Of a stretch of DNA of 64,000 bases, positions 36,872 to 48,217 are shown piece after piece. The DNA is from Jacaranda mimosifolia (Eukaryota; Streptophyta; Magnoliopsida; Lamiales; Bignoniaceae): the NCBI GenBank assembly GCA_018894105.1, contig CM032118.1:36436690-36500689 (forward strand), written 5' to 3'. The position numbers and the translations under genes are program-made. Position 1 is the first letter of the stretch, and the number at the start of each line of letters is the position of its first letter. The notes beneath the pieces were generated by a model, which was not told the origin of the DNA, ran no database searches, and worked only from the letters and a program-made list of their open reading frames with translations.

Positions 36872-39706
36872 GGTAGAAACGTGGAAATTGAAGGATCTAA
36901 TTGTAAATAAGAAAAGGACTTAATTCTTTCAAATTATAAAGTTTATGGGGCCAATGTGAGAGAAATAGAAGTTTAAGGACTTTAAGATAAACTAGTTTGG
37001 ACCTAATTGACTGGAATTAGAAATGTTAGGGGGTGAATGTGTAAGGAATAAAAGTTGGAGGGCTCAATTGAAGGCTAGGGACCAAATTGAAGGCGGTTGA
37101 AACTTTTAGGGGTGAAATTGAAGTCGGTTAGAAGTTTTGGGGATTAAAATGAGAAGGCTGAAAAATGTTATGTATATATACAATTGAGGACAAGAATTGT
37201 TTAAATTCAACAAAATTACCTAACTACTACCTCGCCGGCGAATCAACGAAAAATGGCCACGAAACCTGAAACTAAAACTGTGGTTGGCTTCCTCTAGCTA
37301 AGAGGAGTACAACCATACCAAAGTTATCCAAAAACAATCGACAAAATTGCCGAAAAAGAAGGGCTGACGATGAAACTTAGTGTGGGTGGCGGTTTTGCTG
37401 TTTCTGGTTGTGAAAATGATAGTGTTTGGGTAGGTTTTGATCTCGTGTTAATGGGCAATCTGGTGTTGGGGTTAATTTGGGATTTCGACAGTGGGTAGCA
37501 GAGGAATTGATGCAGTGGCGGACGATGGCGAGGTTAGGGTTTAATGGTGGTTTTTGGTGGAATTGAACGGCCAAACGGTGGCCGATTGAGAAATTGTTTG
37601 AGGGGTCTTGCTCGCCTCAACGAGACGCACCAACTAGTGGTGGCGGTCTCCATCTCCAGAGGCTTCACATGATGGCGACATTTGGTCAGCGCGTTCCAAA
37701 TTTAATTATGAAATCGTCTAGGCTATCCTCGACTTAAGATTGGATCTCGGTTCGACCCAATTTTGGTAATTTTTAATAATCGAATTTTAATTCAATTAAG
37801 TTGTTGATGTAATTAGATTTTTGAATTTAGTTTAATTATGACCTATACTAAGACTGTCAAACTATAATTTAGCTTAAGTTATGGATTAATTTTGTAGTTA
37901 TTACAATATCGAACTTAATCGGCCCAAAGGAATACCGTTAAGACTTTAAGTGGAATTTTGATTATTTGTTTACTGATTCATCGGATTAAGAACTATGATG
38001 GATGACTATAAACATTTCAAAATGCCATGAAACTTGAGGGAGTTAGGACTAAACAAATGAATTAACTGAAGAACTCGATAAGGACATTTAAGTGCATTGG
38101 AAATTGTGATTCAGAAATCAACATAATGTTGGATTAGGTCATTTTATTTTGAACTTTGAATTGAATGGGAAACCAAGTCATGGACTTTCCAAATATTTAA
38201 GGATTATTGGGACTATGTTAGAATAAACATAAGTTTGATAAACACATAAGTTATATTTATAATTAGAATTAGAAGATTAATAAGATAATAACTTGAGTTA
38301 TCTTATGACAATGCTCGACTTGCCTAGAAAGCCAGGACCTAAGCGACTATACAGCGAAGAATCCTCTGCTTTTGTCAGGTGAGTTTATACTCATCAGTAT
38401 AAGATTCTTTGCTGGGGAAAGAAACAAATGTACTTGTTACTATATCTTGGTCATTACCTCCTTTTAATCTAGGTGTTAAAAATAGTACTCTACATCGCCC
38501 ATCTATATTAAGCGCTACTGTTAATTTTGATTGATATCACTTTATCTAAAATTGGTGATGTGTTGAGGAAGCTAAAAAGTGATTTCGAAATATACTGTTT
38601 TATTGCCATACCTTTTGGAAACTAGCCTGGTGCTGGATTATTCTGTATATAAACATGGTGATTTGATATATTATCTAGAACACTAGGTTTGGGATATATT
38701 TATCCATCATAGCCATGACTGTTTCTCAAAAACAGGTTAAGACTGTTTGAGCATCCAAAAATTTTGGCTGTCATAGCGAAGTGACGTGTTATAAGAAATG
38801 TTGTTGCGCACTGATTACTGGTAATTGATACTGTACTGATTATGATACCCTTGGGGGTAGGCCCTGGGATTAGCTTGGGACAGACCAGGCAGAATGGACT
38901 GACGGCAATTGATCTCCTGCTGATACCTTACTGATTATATCTGGCTCCGTAGTCTGCTCGAGGTAGCCGGATATAGGGGGGATGAGGCATGTAGCTAGCC
39001 ATGCCTACTGGTTATAGTATGTTATCCAAGCCGATCACTTGGGACTGGAGGAATAAGAGTTTTCATGTTTTCGAAAGTGGAGTGACAAGGTAGAAGAACT
39101 GCCAACAGCTTAACAATGAAAATATTTTGTTAAATTATATTCAGTTACTCGGTATGCTTGACACTTATACTTTGAATCTCAAATATTTGATTGGATGTTC
39201 AAATGGCATATTGACCCCCTTTCTAATCATAGTTGAGGTTTAAATCTCTGTGAGATAGTGAATTTTGTGAAGTCTCATCACTGATATGGGATAGTGGTGA
39301 GATGGATCACCTCAAAACTTTAACTAAAACCTTATGTCACAACTTCTGAAAATATTTATGCTTCTATTTGTCTCTTATGTAATAATTGTGAAATTCTCAT
39401 TTTGTTGTTATTGCTAAATTATCTCACTAAGTCATTCGGACTTATGTTGTTTTATTATTGCTCTCCGTTCTTTACCCCAAATAAGAACAAGTGACGAAGA
39501 CAGACTAGCCCAGGTGACCCATAAGGTAATGAGGGTGATAGAAGTGCTAAGTGTGATTCGAGATATTTCGATTCAGAATTAAATATTAGGTGAATGTTGT
39601 TGTAAAAATTAATTATTCTGAAATTTTGGGAATTGTATTTTCTGTTATAAAGAAGACGTATGGTACTATTTGAGTAGCACAGGCGCCTCCCAATTGGAGC
39701 GTTACA

Positions 39707-40306
39707 GTTACTTAATTTTTTTATTATTAATTTTTGTTACAGTAATCATAGAATATTGAAATTATAGCATATAATATATTAATACTAATACTGTAGGAGT
39801 GTAGTACAGATTCATAGGTTCAAATTGAGATCTGATGAAAAACAAATTCCAGCCGCCAGGCTAAATATAAATGGGGTAGGTGGGTGTGCTTGCCAGCACA
39901 TACACCAGTTTCCAAAGAAGACAATTGCTACTCCAAAACAGGAAGCTTAATAGAACCTTTATCAGAAATTTTGGTCAAGCATGCATGATTTTAAGTAATC
40001 ATCAGTCCTAAAATGAAGCGTGCCCAATTTTGTTAGCCCATAATACATAATAAATAAATATATATATATATATATATGTATTGGTGTAGTGTCATTATCA
40101 AATTATTAATAAGATATCAGTTGTGTATTTTTCAAGTGATCATCTAAAATATTCTCATTTTTATCTTTTAATTTTTATAACTACAATTTATACATGAGCA
40201 ACTATGTACCATTTACAACTTATGTGCTCTATATTCTACTATTACCTTTATATCATATTTTTTTGCTTCTATGTATGTAAGAATTTAAGTAAACATATTA
40301 AAATTA
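39707..40306. other. Intergenic DNA between the solo LTR and the pararetrovirus
   Basis: AT-rich, with a TA run at 40061-40077. No element ends or coding potential recognised. The homology to the viral copy begins at about 40307. Confidence 0.5.
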
Positions 40307-40390
40307 TTAAAAAAGAAAAGCACTCCTCAAACCTCTTCCTCTACAGCATTGAGCATAGCCGAGCCTACACAGTCAAAGCAACCATAGTTC

Positions 40391-43300
40391 ATGATGCAGA
40401 ATTCCTCTACTTCAAATCCACTCACTGATTATCTCGAGAAGGCTGCTGACCATGAAGACAACAAGCCAAACAGACCATGGCCAGTTTTTGTGACAGAAGA
40501 TATCAGTGATTCAGAGGAACTCTCAGAAGACATTCCGTTGCTCTTTATGAATCAACCTCCAGAAGAAAGAACTCCAGATACTCCACAAGAGCCAGTTGTT
40601 GATGATGAACCAGAAACCAGTCAACAAGGACAACAGAGGAATCCTCCACCGACCTATTCCTATTCTAGCAATTCAGGACATCTGTTCTCTTTTGATGATA
40701 TCCCTCATTCTCAGTGGAAGGATAGAATCCATGAAATGATGTCTTGGTGTGTTACAGAACTTCAAAAACCAGGTGCTGATCTTACCAGTGTTATAAATGG
40801 TTTTACTGCTAGAATGACTGGTACCTTGAAAGAATGGTGGTACGCTCTTGGAGAATACAGATAGATCCAGGCCAGAAACTCCCCAAATATTGAAACTTTT
40901 ATGAGTACGATTTATATTGAGTTTCTGGGCAGACATGAAAACAATATTGATGTTGCAAGGGAGGAGTTTTTCAAAATGAAATGCTGTTCTTTTGAAAGAA
41001 AGGACCTGGAAAAGCATTTCCAACGGATGTCTCAAAAGTTCTATATTCTTGGCGGCATGGACAATCCAAATCTGAAGCAAGCCTATATCAATTCCATTCC
41101 TGAATCCCTTGGTCGTGAAGCCCTAAGACTAATTGAGATGAGAGGACGAACACTGGAAAATGCCTCTCTTGGAGAAATCTACCAATTCGTCTTTAAGGCC
41201 CTGGAAAAACTGTGCAATAATTGGAAATTCTTTAAGGAGTTCTAGGAGACAGGAAGAAAATTTTCAAAGGAATGTGACAGGAAGGATCTTCAGATTAAAT
41301 GCAAGACAGATAAATGCCAGTGCCCAGAAAAGTCTCATAAGCATCACAAAAGATTCAAGAAGCCTCGTGACTTTCACCAACAATGGAGACCCAGGAGGAG
41401 AAGGAGATATTTCAGGAGAAAGTTCTCAAAGAAAAAAGGAGACAGGTGCCACATTTGCCATAAGCAAGGTCATTGGGCTAGGAACTGTCCTAACAAGAAA
41501 AGGGACAAGATACTAAAACAGGTGTTCCAGCTAACTCAGTGTGATCTTGAGAATGAGGATCTGGAATCACTCTTTTCTGAGGAGGACGAGCCCTCTGAAA
41601 AGACGCTGTTTGCCCTGGAAGATGTTTCTGAAGCAGACTCTTCTTCTGAGGATGAGATCAATGAAGAACAGCTTCCTATCTTTGGAATTCAGTTCATTGG
41701 TCTTGCTCTTGCCGTACCATTCGTGCAGGTACAACTTATTCCTCAGAAATATGACAACCCTATAACTCTGGTTGGTCTAATTGATACAGGGGCATCCAAA
41801 TCTATCCTCAACCCTAGAGTTTTACCTGCCTCTTTCTGGAAAAAATATCATGAAGTCTTTCAGGTTGCTAACAGTGAGAATCTAACAATAGAACTGATTA
41901 GCAAGCCTGTTAAGATACAATTTTTCCCAGAACTTTCCATCACCCATAAATTCCTTGGTTCCTCTTTGCCTAAACAAGATATTGTGATTGGGTTTGATAT
42001 CATTAAACAGCTTTGGGAGAAGAAAGTAATACCTAAATCTGAAGGTCTTAGATTTAAGTCTTATTTTCTTCCCTACATCAAACCTCGTTACAATATGTCT
42101 TTCCAAACTGAGTCCATTACTGATATACATACCCTTTTAATTAGAGATTGTTGTGCAGAATCTCACTCTGATTTCATTCATAAATGCACAAATCCCCTTT
42201 GGAAAAATCCAGAGTTTTTTGTACAGCTTCCTTTTAAAAAAGATATAAATATAAACCCTACAAAAGCCAGTCATCCGGGAATGCCTCTAGAACAACTTGA
42301 ACTAGCAACCAGAGAATTAGCTCAGCTACGTGATGAAGGTCTTATTGAAGATACCAATTCTCCATGGGCTAGTCAGGCATTCTATGTAAATAAGAGATCT
42401 GAACAGGCGAGGGGAAAAATGAGACTGGTTATTAACTACAAGCCCCTTAACTATTTTCTCGCTGATGAGAAGTTCCCGTTACAGAATCGGAATTGCCTCT
42501 TCTCAAATCTGACCAAAGCCAATGTATTCTCAAAGTTTGACTTAAAAGCAGGGTTTTGGCATATAGGCATCCATCCAGAAGATCGGTACAAGACTGCATT
42601 CTGTATCCCAAATGCTCATTTCCAATGGACGGTCATTCCCTTTGGTTTAAAAACAGCTCCATCATTATTCCAGAAGGCTATGGTTAAAATCTTTGAGCCT
42701 TTGTTCCCAAATGCTTTAGTATACATTGATGATATCTTGCTGTTTTCTGAAGATATGCAGACACACTTATTTCTTCTGCATAAATTTGGGGACTTAGTCA
42801 GACAGTACGGAATAATGCTCTCAGAAAAGAAAATGACCATCGCACAGAGTGAAATAGAGTTCTTGGGAATGTTTATTAAGGATGGACAATATTCCTTACA
42901 GCCTCATATTGCTACTGAACTTCTCAAGTTTCCAGATGATTTGGAATCCAAGCAGCACATTCAACAGTTTCTTGGAGTTATCAACTATGCTGCTGATTTC
43001 ATTCCAAGACTAGCATCAATCATCAGACCACTACAGGATATGCTGAAGAAAAATCCTCCACAATGGTCTCATGCTCAGAGGAAAGCAGTTCAATCCATTA
43101 AAGCAGTCATTCAAAAGCTTCCTCCATTACAGATTCCTTCAGATGGGAAAAGGATTCTTCAGACAGATGCTAGTGATTCATTCTGGGCTGCAGTTCTTAT
43201 TGAAGAAAAGGAAGGAAAGAGAAAAGTGTGTGGTTTCAAAAGTGGTTCTTTCAAGCTTGCAGAACAACACTACCACTCAACTTACAAGGAGATTTTGGCG

Positions 43301-44299
43301 GTAAAGAAAGGTATTGAAAAGTTCCAATTTCATCTTATCGGCCATCATTTCTTTGTGGAAATGGACATGACTGCCTTCCCTAAAATGCTGAGTTTCAAGC
43401 CTCATACTATTCCTCCTAAACAATTACTCAGATGGGCGGAATGGTTTTCTCAGTATTCTTTCACTGTTAACCATATCAAAGGGAAGAATAATGTCCTTGC
43501 AGATTTACTTTCCAGGCCTAAATTCTTTGAAATACCCAGAAGCCATATTCCCATCATTTGTATGTTTTCTCCAGCACCACCTTCAAAAATCCCTACCTTT
43601 TATGACTTCCCTCTTGATAGTCTTCCTCCAGAGTTATTTGACCTAATCAAAACCAGAACTCTTAAGTCCAGAGCTAAGGAATTCATGTTAAAATACCAAT
43701 CCCTTACTGTCAGAAAAACTGGACTTCACACTTTTGGTGGTTTAGGTTTCCATCCAGACTATCCATTCTTTACCTTGTTCAGCGTATCAAATCCTTTTCA
43801 TCTCATGTTTTCCAAAGAACTCATTTGCATGCTTTGGTACATGCTTGAACAATGGAAGATTGCTGTGGAATTTCCTATTGAACAATGGAAGATTGCTGTG
43901 GAATTTCCTATTGAACAATCTATCAGATGGATAGCAGAATTACACAGCGGATGGTTTGATGATTATGATGATAATCCCTGTGCCAGATCATTCCTTGAAT
44001 GGTTTTATCCATTATCAATTTGGATGAAATTATTCAAAATAATTCAAATTAAACAGGTTAGAAGAGCTGAACCGGGAGTCTCTGTTATTTTCATCCTTTC
44101 AAGACAAAGTTCTCCTCACATCCATAACTTACCATATTTTTACTCAGTTCAAGAATATGGTGTTTGTCCGTACTTCCTCAACAAAGAGTTTTTTGAACAT
44201 GGAAGTGAGATCAGAGAATTTCAAAGGAAAATGGCAGAAAATAATTCTATTATTCTGATTATCAGCATGCATGTATTGGCACTGTTCAAACAACGTTGA
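40391..44299 (+). pseudogene. Pararetrovirus polyprotein: capsid, protease, reverse transcriptase, RNase H
   Basis: One frame of about 1300 codons, broken only by TAG at 40862-40864 and 41243-41245, with a further in-frame TAG just upstream at 40385-40387. An acidic N-terminal part precedes the capsid core (FDDIPHSQWKDR, MKCCSFERKDLEKH), then a CX2CX4HX4C zinc knuckle at 41447-41488 within a lysine/arginine-rich tract, and a second Cys/His cluster before it. Protease has LIDTGASKSIL (Asp at 41783). RT has FSKFDLKAGFW, VIPFGLKTAPSLFQK and YIDDILLFS (42722 on). RNase H has ILQTDASDSFW and HIKGKNNVLADLLSR. A C-terminal region of about 240 residues follows. The start is lost with the truncation at about 40307. 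Not expressible as a full protein. Confidence 0.9.
43847..43912 (+). repeat. 33-base in-frame tandem duplication in the viral polyprotein
   Basis: Two identical 33-base units encode EQWKIAVEFPI twice. The inverted copy has a single unit at the matching place (near 44787-44825), so the duplication arose in this copy after the two copies separated. Confidence 0.9.
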
Positions 44300-44606
44300 A
44301 TTCGGGAACAGTCCTTGTAACGATGTTTCCTAATTTCAACCTGCCAATATCAGATCCATGCTTGCAGTCTGCACTTAAGCTCCAAATTCAGATCTGTGGA
44401 GCAGTCCCTACGGCTACAACCTATTCTGCAACCCTTCATTATCAGATGGTGTACAGGATTCAAAATCATTCAATTGATTTTGCGTATCCTCAGGAGACTA
44501 ATGAAGCCTTGTTAATTTCTGTAGACACTGATCATATACCCAGCTGTACTTATGTCCCCAGACAATTACCCAAGGAAGAATTGCAGAAGTTGATCCCTGA
44601 ATTTGA
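44250..44606 (+). pseudogene. Movement-protein fragment (30K-like) of the pararetrovirus
   Basis: In a frame other than the polyprotein's, QHACIGTVQTTLNSGTVLVT is followed by FPNFNLPISDP, YSATLHYQMVYRIQNHSIDF and VPRQLPKEELQKLIPE. It resembles the core of caulimovirid movement proteins of the 30K superfamily, which open plasmodesmata for cell-to-cell spread. Both ends are cut: it abuts the polyprotein C terminus on the left and the inversion breakpoint on the right. It forms the loop between the two inverted arms. The family assignment is from memory of the wording. Confidence 0.55.
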
Positions 44607-46194
44607 AAGGATGAAAATAACAGAGACTCCTGGTTCAGCTCTTCCAACCTGTTTAATTTGAATTATTTTGAATAATTTCATCCAAATTGATAATGGATAA
44701 AACCATTCAAGGAATGATCTGGCACAGGGATTATCATCATAATCATCAAACCATCCGCTGTGTAATTCTGCTATCCATCTGATAGATTGTTCAATAGGAA
44801 ATTCCGCAGCAATATTCCATTGTTCAAGCATGTACCAAAGCATGCAAATGAGTTCTTTGGAAAACTTGAGATGAAAAGGATTTGATACGCTGAACAAGGT
44901 AAAGAATGGATAGTCTGGATGGAAACCTAAACCACCAAAAGTGTGAAGTCCAGTTTTTCTGACAGTAAGGGATTGGTATTTTAACATGAATTCCTTAGCT
45001 CTGGACTTAAGAGTTCTGGTTTTGATTAGGTCAAATAACTCTGGAGGAAGACTATCAAGAGGGAAGTCATAAAAGGTAGGGATTTTTGAAGGTGGTGCTG
45101 GAGAAAACATACAAATGATGGGAATATGGCTTCTGGGTATTTCAAAGAATTTAGGCCTGAAAAGTAAATATGCAAGGACATTATTCTTCCCTTTGATATG
45201 GTTAACAGTGAAAGAATACTGAGAAAACCATTCTGCCCATCTGAGTAATTGTTTAGGAGGAATAGTATGAGGCTTGAAACTCAGCATTTTAGGGAAGGCA
45301 GTCATGTCCATTTCCACAAAGAAATGATGGCCGATAAGATGAAATTGGAACTTTTCAATACCTTTCTTTACCGCCAAAATCTCCTTGTAAGTTGAGTGGT
45401 AGTGTTGTTCTGCAAGCTTGAAAGAACCACTTTTGAAACCACACACTTTTCTCTTTCCTTCCTTTTCTTCAATAAGAACTGCAGCCCAGAATGAATCACT
45501 AGCATCTGTCTGAAGAATCCTTTTCCCATCTGAAGGAATCTGTAATGGAGGAAGCTTTTGAATGACTGCTTTAATGGATTGAACTGCTTTCCTCTGAGCA
45601 TGAGACCATTGTGGAGGATTTTTCTTCAGCATATCCTGTAGTGGTCTGATGATTGATGCTAGTCTTGGAATGAAATCAGCAGCATAGTTGATAACTCCAA
45701 GAAACTGTTGAATGTGCTGCTTGGATTCCAAATCATCTGGAAACTTGAGAAGTTCAGTAGCAATATGAGGCTGTAAGGAATATTGTCCATCCTTAATAAA
45801 CATTCCCAAGAACTCTATTTCACTCTGTGCGATGGTCATTTTCTTTTCTGAGAGCATTATTCCGTACTGTCTGACTAAGTCCCCAAATTTATGCAGAAGA
45901 AATAAGTGTGTCTGCATATCTTCAGAAAACAGCAAGATATCATCAATGTATACTAAAGCATTTGGGAACAAAGGCTCAAAGATTTTAACCATAGCCTTCT
46001 GGAATAATGATGGAGCTGTTTTTAGACCAAAGGGAATGACCGTCCATTGGAAATGAGCATTTGGGATACAGAATGCAGTCTTGTACCGATCTTCTGGATG
46101 GATGCCTATCTGCCAAAACCCTGCTTTTAAGTCAAACTTTGAGAATACATTGGCTTTGGTCAGATTTGAGAAGAGGCAATTCCGATTCTGTAAC
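44607..46194 (-). pseudogene. Inverted pararetrovirus copy: RT, RNase H and C-terminal region
   Basis: Minus-strand copy of 42478-44098 of the forward copy, starting within the RT domain (NRNCLFSNLTKANVF) and keeping YIDDILLFS, QTDASDSFW and the C-terminal region without an internal stop. Differences from the forward copy include LAYLLFRPK for LADLLSRPK and QIGIH for HIGIH; the former alters the RNase H end. At its RT end it joins the capsid part out of frame, through a deletion with a 9-base microhomology. Confidence 0.9.
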
Positions 46195-47403
46195 ACACCA
46201 AGACATCATTTCATGGATTCTATCCTTCCACTGAGAAGGAGGGATATCATCAAAAGAGAACAGATGTCCTGAATTGCTAGAATAGGAATAGGTCGGTGGA
46301 GGATTCCTCTGTTGTCCTTGTTGACTGGTTTCTGGTTCATCATCAACAACTGGCTCTTGTGGAGTATCTGGAGTTCTTTCTTCTGGAGGTTGATTCATAA
46401 AGAGCAACGGAATGTCTTCTGAGAGTTCCTCTGAATCACTGATATCTTCTGTCACAAAAACTGGCCATGGTCTGTTTGGCTTGTTGTCTTCATGGTCAGC
46501 AGCCTTCTCGAGATAATCAGTGAGTGGATTTGAAGTAGAGGAATTCTGCATCATGAACTGTGGTTGCTTTGACTGTGTAGGCTCGGCTATGCTCAATGCT
46601 GTAGAGGAAGAGGTTTGAGGAGTGCTTTTCTTTTTATATTCCTCTGGTGAAAAGAATGAAGATGAGTCTCCAAACATCTTTTTGAAATTATCCAGCCCAT
46701 GAAGTGGTTGTGAAACTACAGGATAAGAAGACACTGCAGGTTGGGGTGTGCTCCAAATAGAGTCTCTCTGGTACTGTTCTTCAAGAGACTTTAATTGGGT
46801 TTTGAGCGTCCTGATCTCCTGTTCTTTATGGCTGAATGGCTGTGAGGCTTGGAGAAGTCTCATTATCTCATTGTGCACCATGTCAATTCTGTCCTTCAAG
46901 GCTTGAATTGTTGCTGAAAGCTGGTTGTCTATCTTCGCTTCAATTCTCTCCTGGCTTTTTACAATTTTCTGCAGCATATGATTTTGGACTACTGCATTTT
47001 CGGACTGCCAGTTGAGGGTTGCTTCAGCAGCTGATACTTCCATCATTGATCCATCTGACCTTCGTGTTGTAGGATTCCTAACCTTCCAAGAGTGATTATA
47101 CTCTGGAGTTTGAATTTCCTTAGGAGGATAATTCAATTGTTGGAAGGAAGAGGAAGTAGGACCAAACATCATGATCTGACTGGGGATTGGATCTTTATCC
47201 AAATAGTCATCAGAGGGCAACAGAGGAATACAATCATCATCATCATCCTTGTAGTATTCCTCATTATCGCTGTCTTCATATCCCTCTTGAACTCCCCATC
47301 CAGTATGTGTTCTTGGCCACAGTGATGGAGGCGGTGGAGTAATATAATTGATGAAGAACACTGCTAATGTTGGTGTCTTTCTTAAAATAATGAATTTAAT
47401 CAT
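46186..47403 (-). pseudogene. Inverted pararetrovirus copy: N-terminal capsid part
   Basis: The minus-strand frame from 47403 encodes an acidic stretch (SDNEEYYKDDDDD), a serine/proline-rich part, the block RRSDGSMMEVSAAEATLNWQ and a long predicted coiled coil (about residues 130-225, LQKIVKSQERIEAKIDNQL on). It then reaches FDDIPPSQWKDR, where it meets the deletion. It overlaps the forward copy over 40307-40759 and extends about 760 bases further upstream in the viral genome. The first in-frame ATG is at 47403; whether this is a true viral start is unknown. Confidence 0.8.
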
Positions 47404-48217
47404 AATTAAGATTGAAATTATTATTCAGCATGATCAAATTGATTACTTTGAACTTCGTGGTAAGAGAAGAAAGTAGTAGCTACTACTTTAAACTGATATT
47501 AGAAGAACTTGAAGGAATATTATGTTAATCCTTTGGTGATTTTGCATGAGTTTAAAAGTTTTGATTATGAAAATATTTGCTGCATAATTGATGTGAATTA
47601 TTTCCAAAAATCAGTTGGAACTTGTCTTCTGTTGCCTAGAAATTATTCTTTGCTGTCTGGAATTTACCTTTCCTTATATTGATTTTGACAGTATATCTTT
47701 ATATTTGATTAAACACATCATATCTCTTATTTATGGAAAGAATATCATATTGCTAATCTTGAATTTAAACATGTGCTCTTCATTGCCAGATTTTATGAAC
47801 GTAATATATGAAATAATTAACTAACGGCTTCTTTCCTTTTTCAACTATCTTCTTCCCATTTGGTAACTTTTTAATGATTTAAGGAAAGCACATTTTTCTG
47901 CATGGACATATTAAATCATCTTCAATAATTTGCAAAGAATTTATAAGTCTTGTCTGGAATATATCTTCCATAAATAATTGAAATTTGACTTGCCTTTTTC
48001 GTAGAACATCGTTTAGATTGATTCTCATATCTTTCATACTAGGAAAGTATACCCTTCTTGTCTTTGAATCTTGCATCTCTAGCTTGCTAAATAAATTTAT
48101 TTGATTTAGATGCCATAATTATTTTTTCCTTAATTATCTGCTAGAATTTGTCATGCGCTGGAATATACTTTCCATATTTAAGAAATCTCTTGTAGATTCT
48201 AGCCTGATTTATATATT
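47404..48217. other. Unassigned sequence, possibly decayed viral DNA
   Basis: The minus strand repeats a TATGGAAGATATATTCCAGA-like motif near 47970, 48170 and, weaker, 47660. Frames are short and full of stops. The 65-codon frame at 48076-47879 (-) is unrecognised. It lies directly upstream, in viral sense, of the inverted capsid part, so it could be viral, but I cannot show it. Confidence 0.35.

Larger units (their letters stand above)
26036..39706 (-). mobile_element. Solo LTR (about 2.9 kb) of a Tekay-like Ty3/gypsy family, split by the Tat element
   Basis: The LTR starts TGTAACAATCCG at 26036, is interrupted after 26102, resumes at 36872 or 36877 and ends GAGCGTTACA at 39706. TG...CA ends and near-identical 5-bp flanks (ATTAC 26031-26035, GTTAC 39707-39711) mark a complete insertion. 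No internal coding region of this family is present, so it is a solo LTR left by LTR-LTR recombination. It shares blocks such as GGTAGGCCCT...GGCAGAATGGAC and a line of GGGGAC/CCAATCTG-type segments with the 3-kb LTRs at 51918 and 60523. The strand is nominal. Confidence 0.8.
40307..47403. mobile_element. Endogenous pararetrovirus (Caulimoviridae-type), rearranged as an inverted repeat
   Basis: Forward copy 40307 to about 44249, loop with a movement-protein fragment to about 44606, then an inverted copy to 47403. No LTRs and no integrase are present. The order capsid with zinc knuckle, aspartic protease, RT and RNase H in one frame, and a 30K-like movement protein, point to a plant pararetrovirus of the petuvirus/florendovirus kind; the genus is not certain. 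The two copies overlap over about 2 kb and differ by only a few bases per kilobase by eye. Each copy lacks parts the other has. Confidence 0.85.

Noticed and set aside
40307..47403. Possibility that the RT locus is a Ty3/gypsy element
   Set aside because: No LTRs, no integrase, and the capsid-protease-RT-RNase H order with a movement-protein fragment fits a pararetrovirus.
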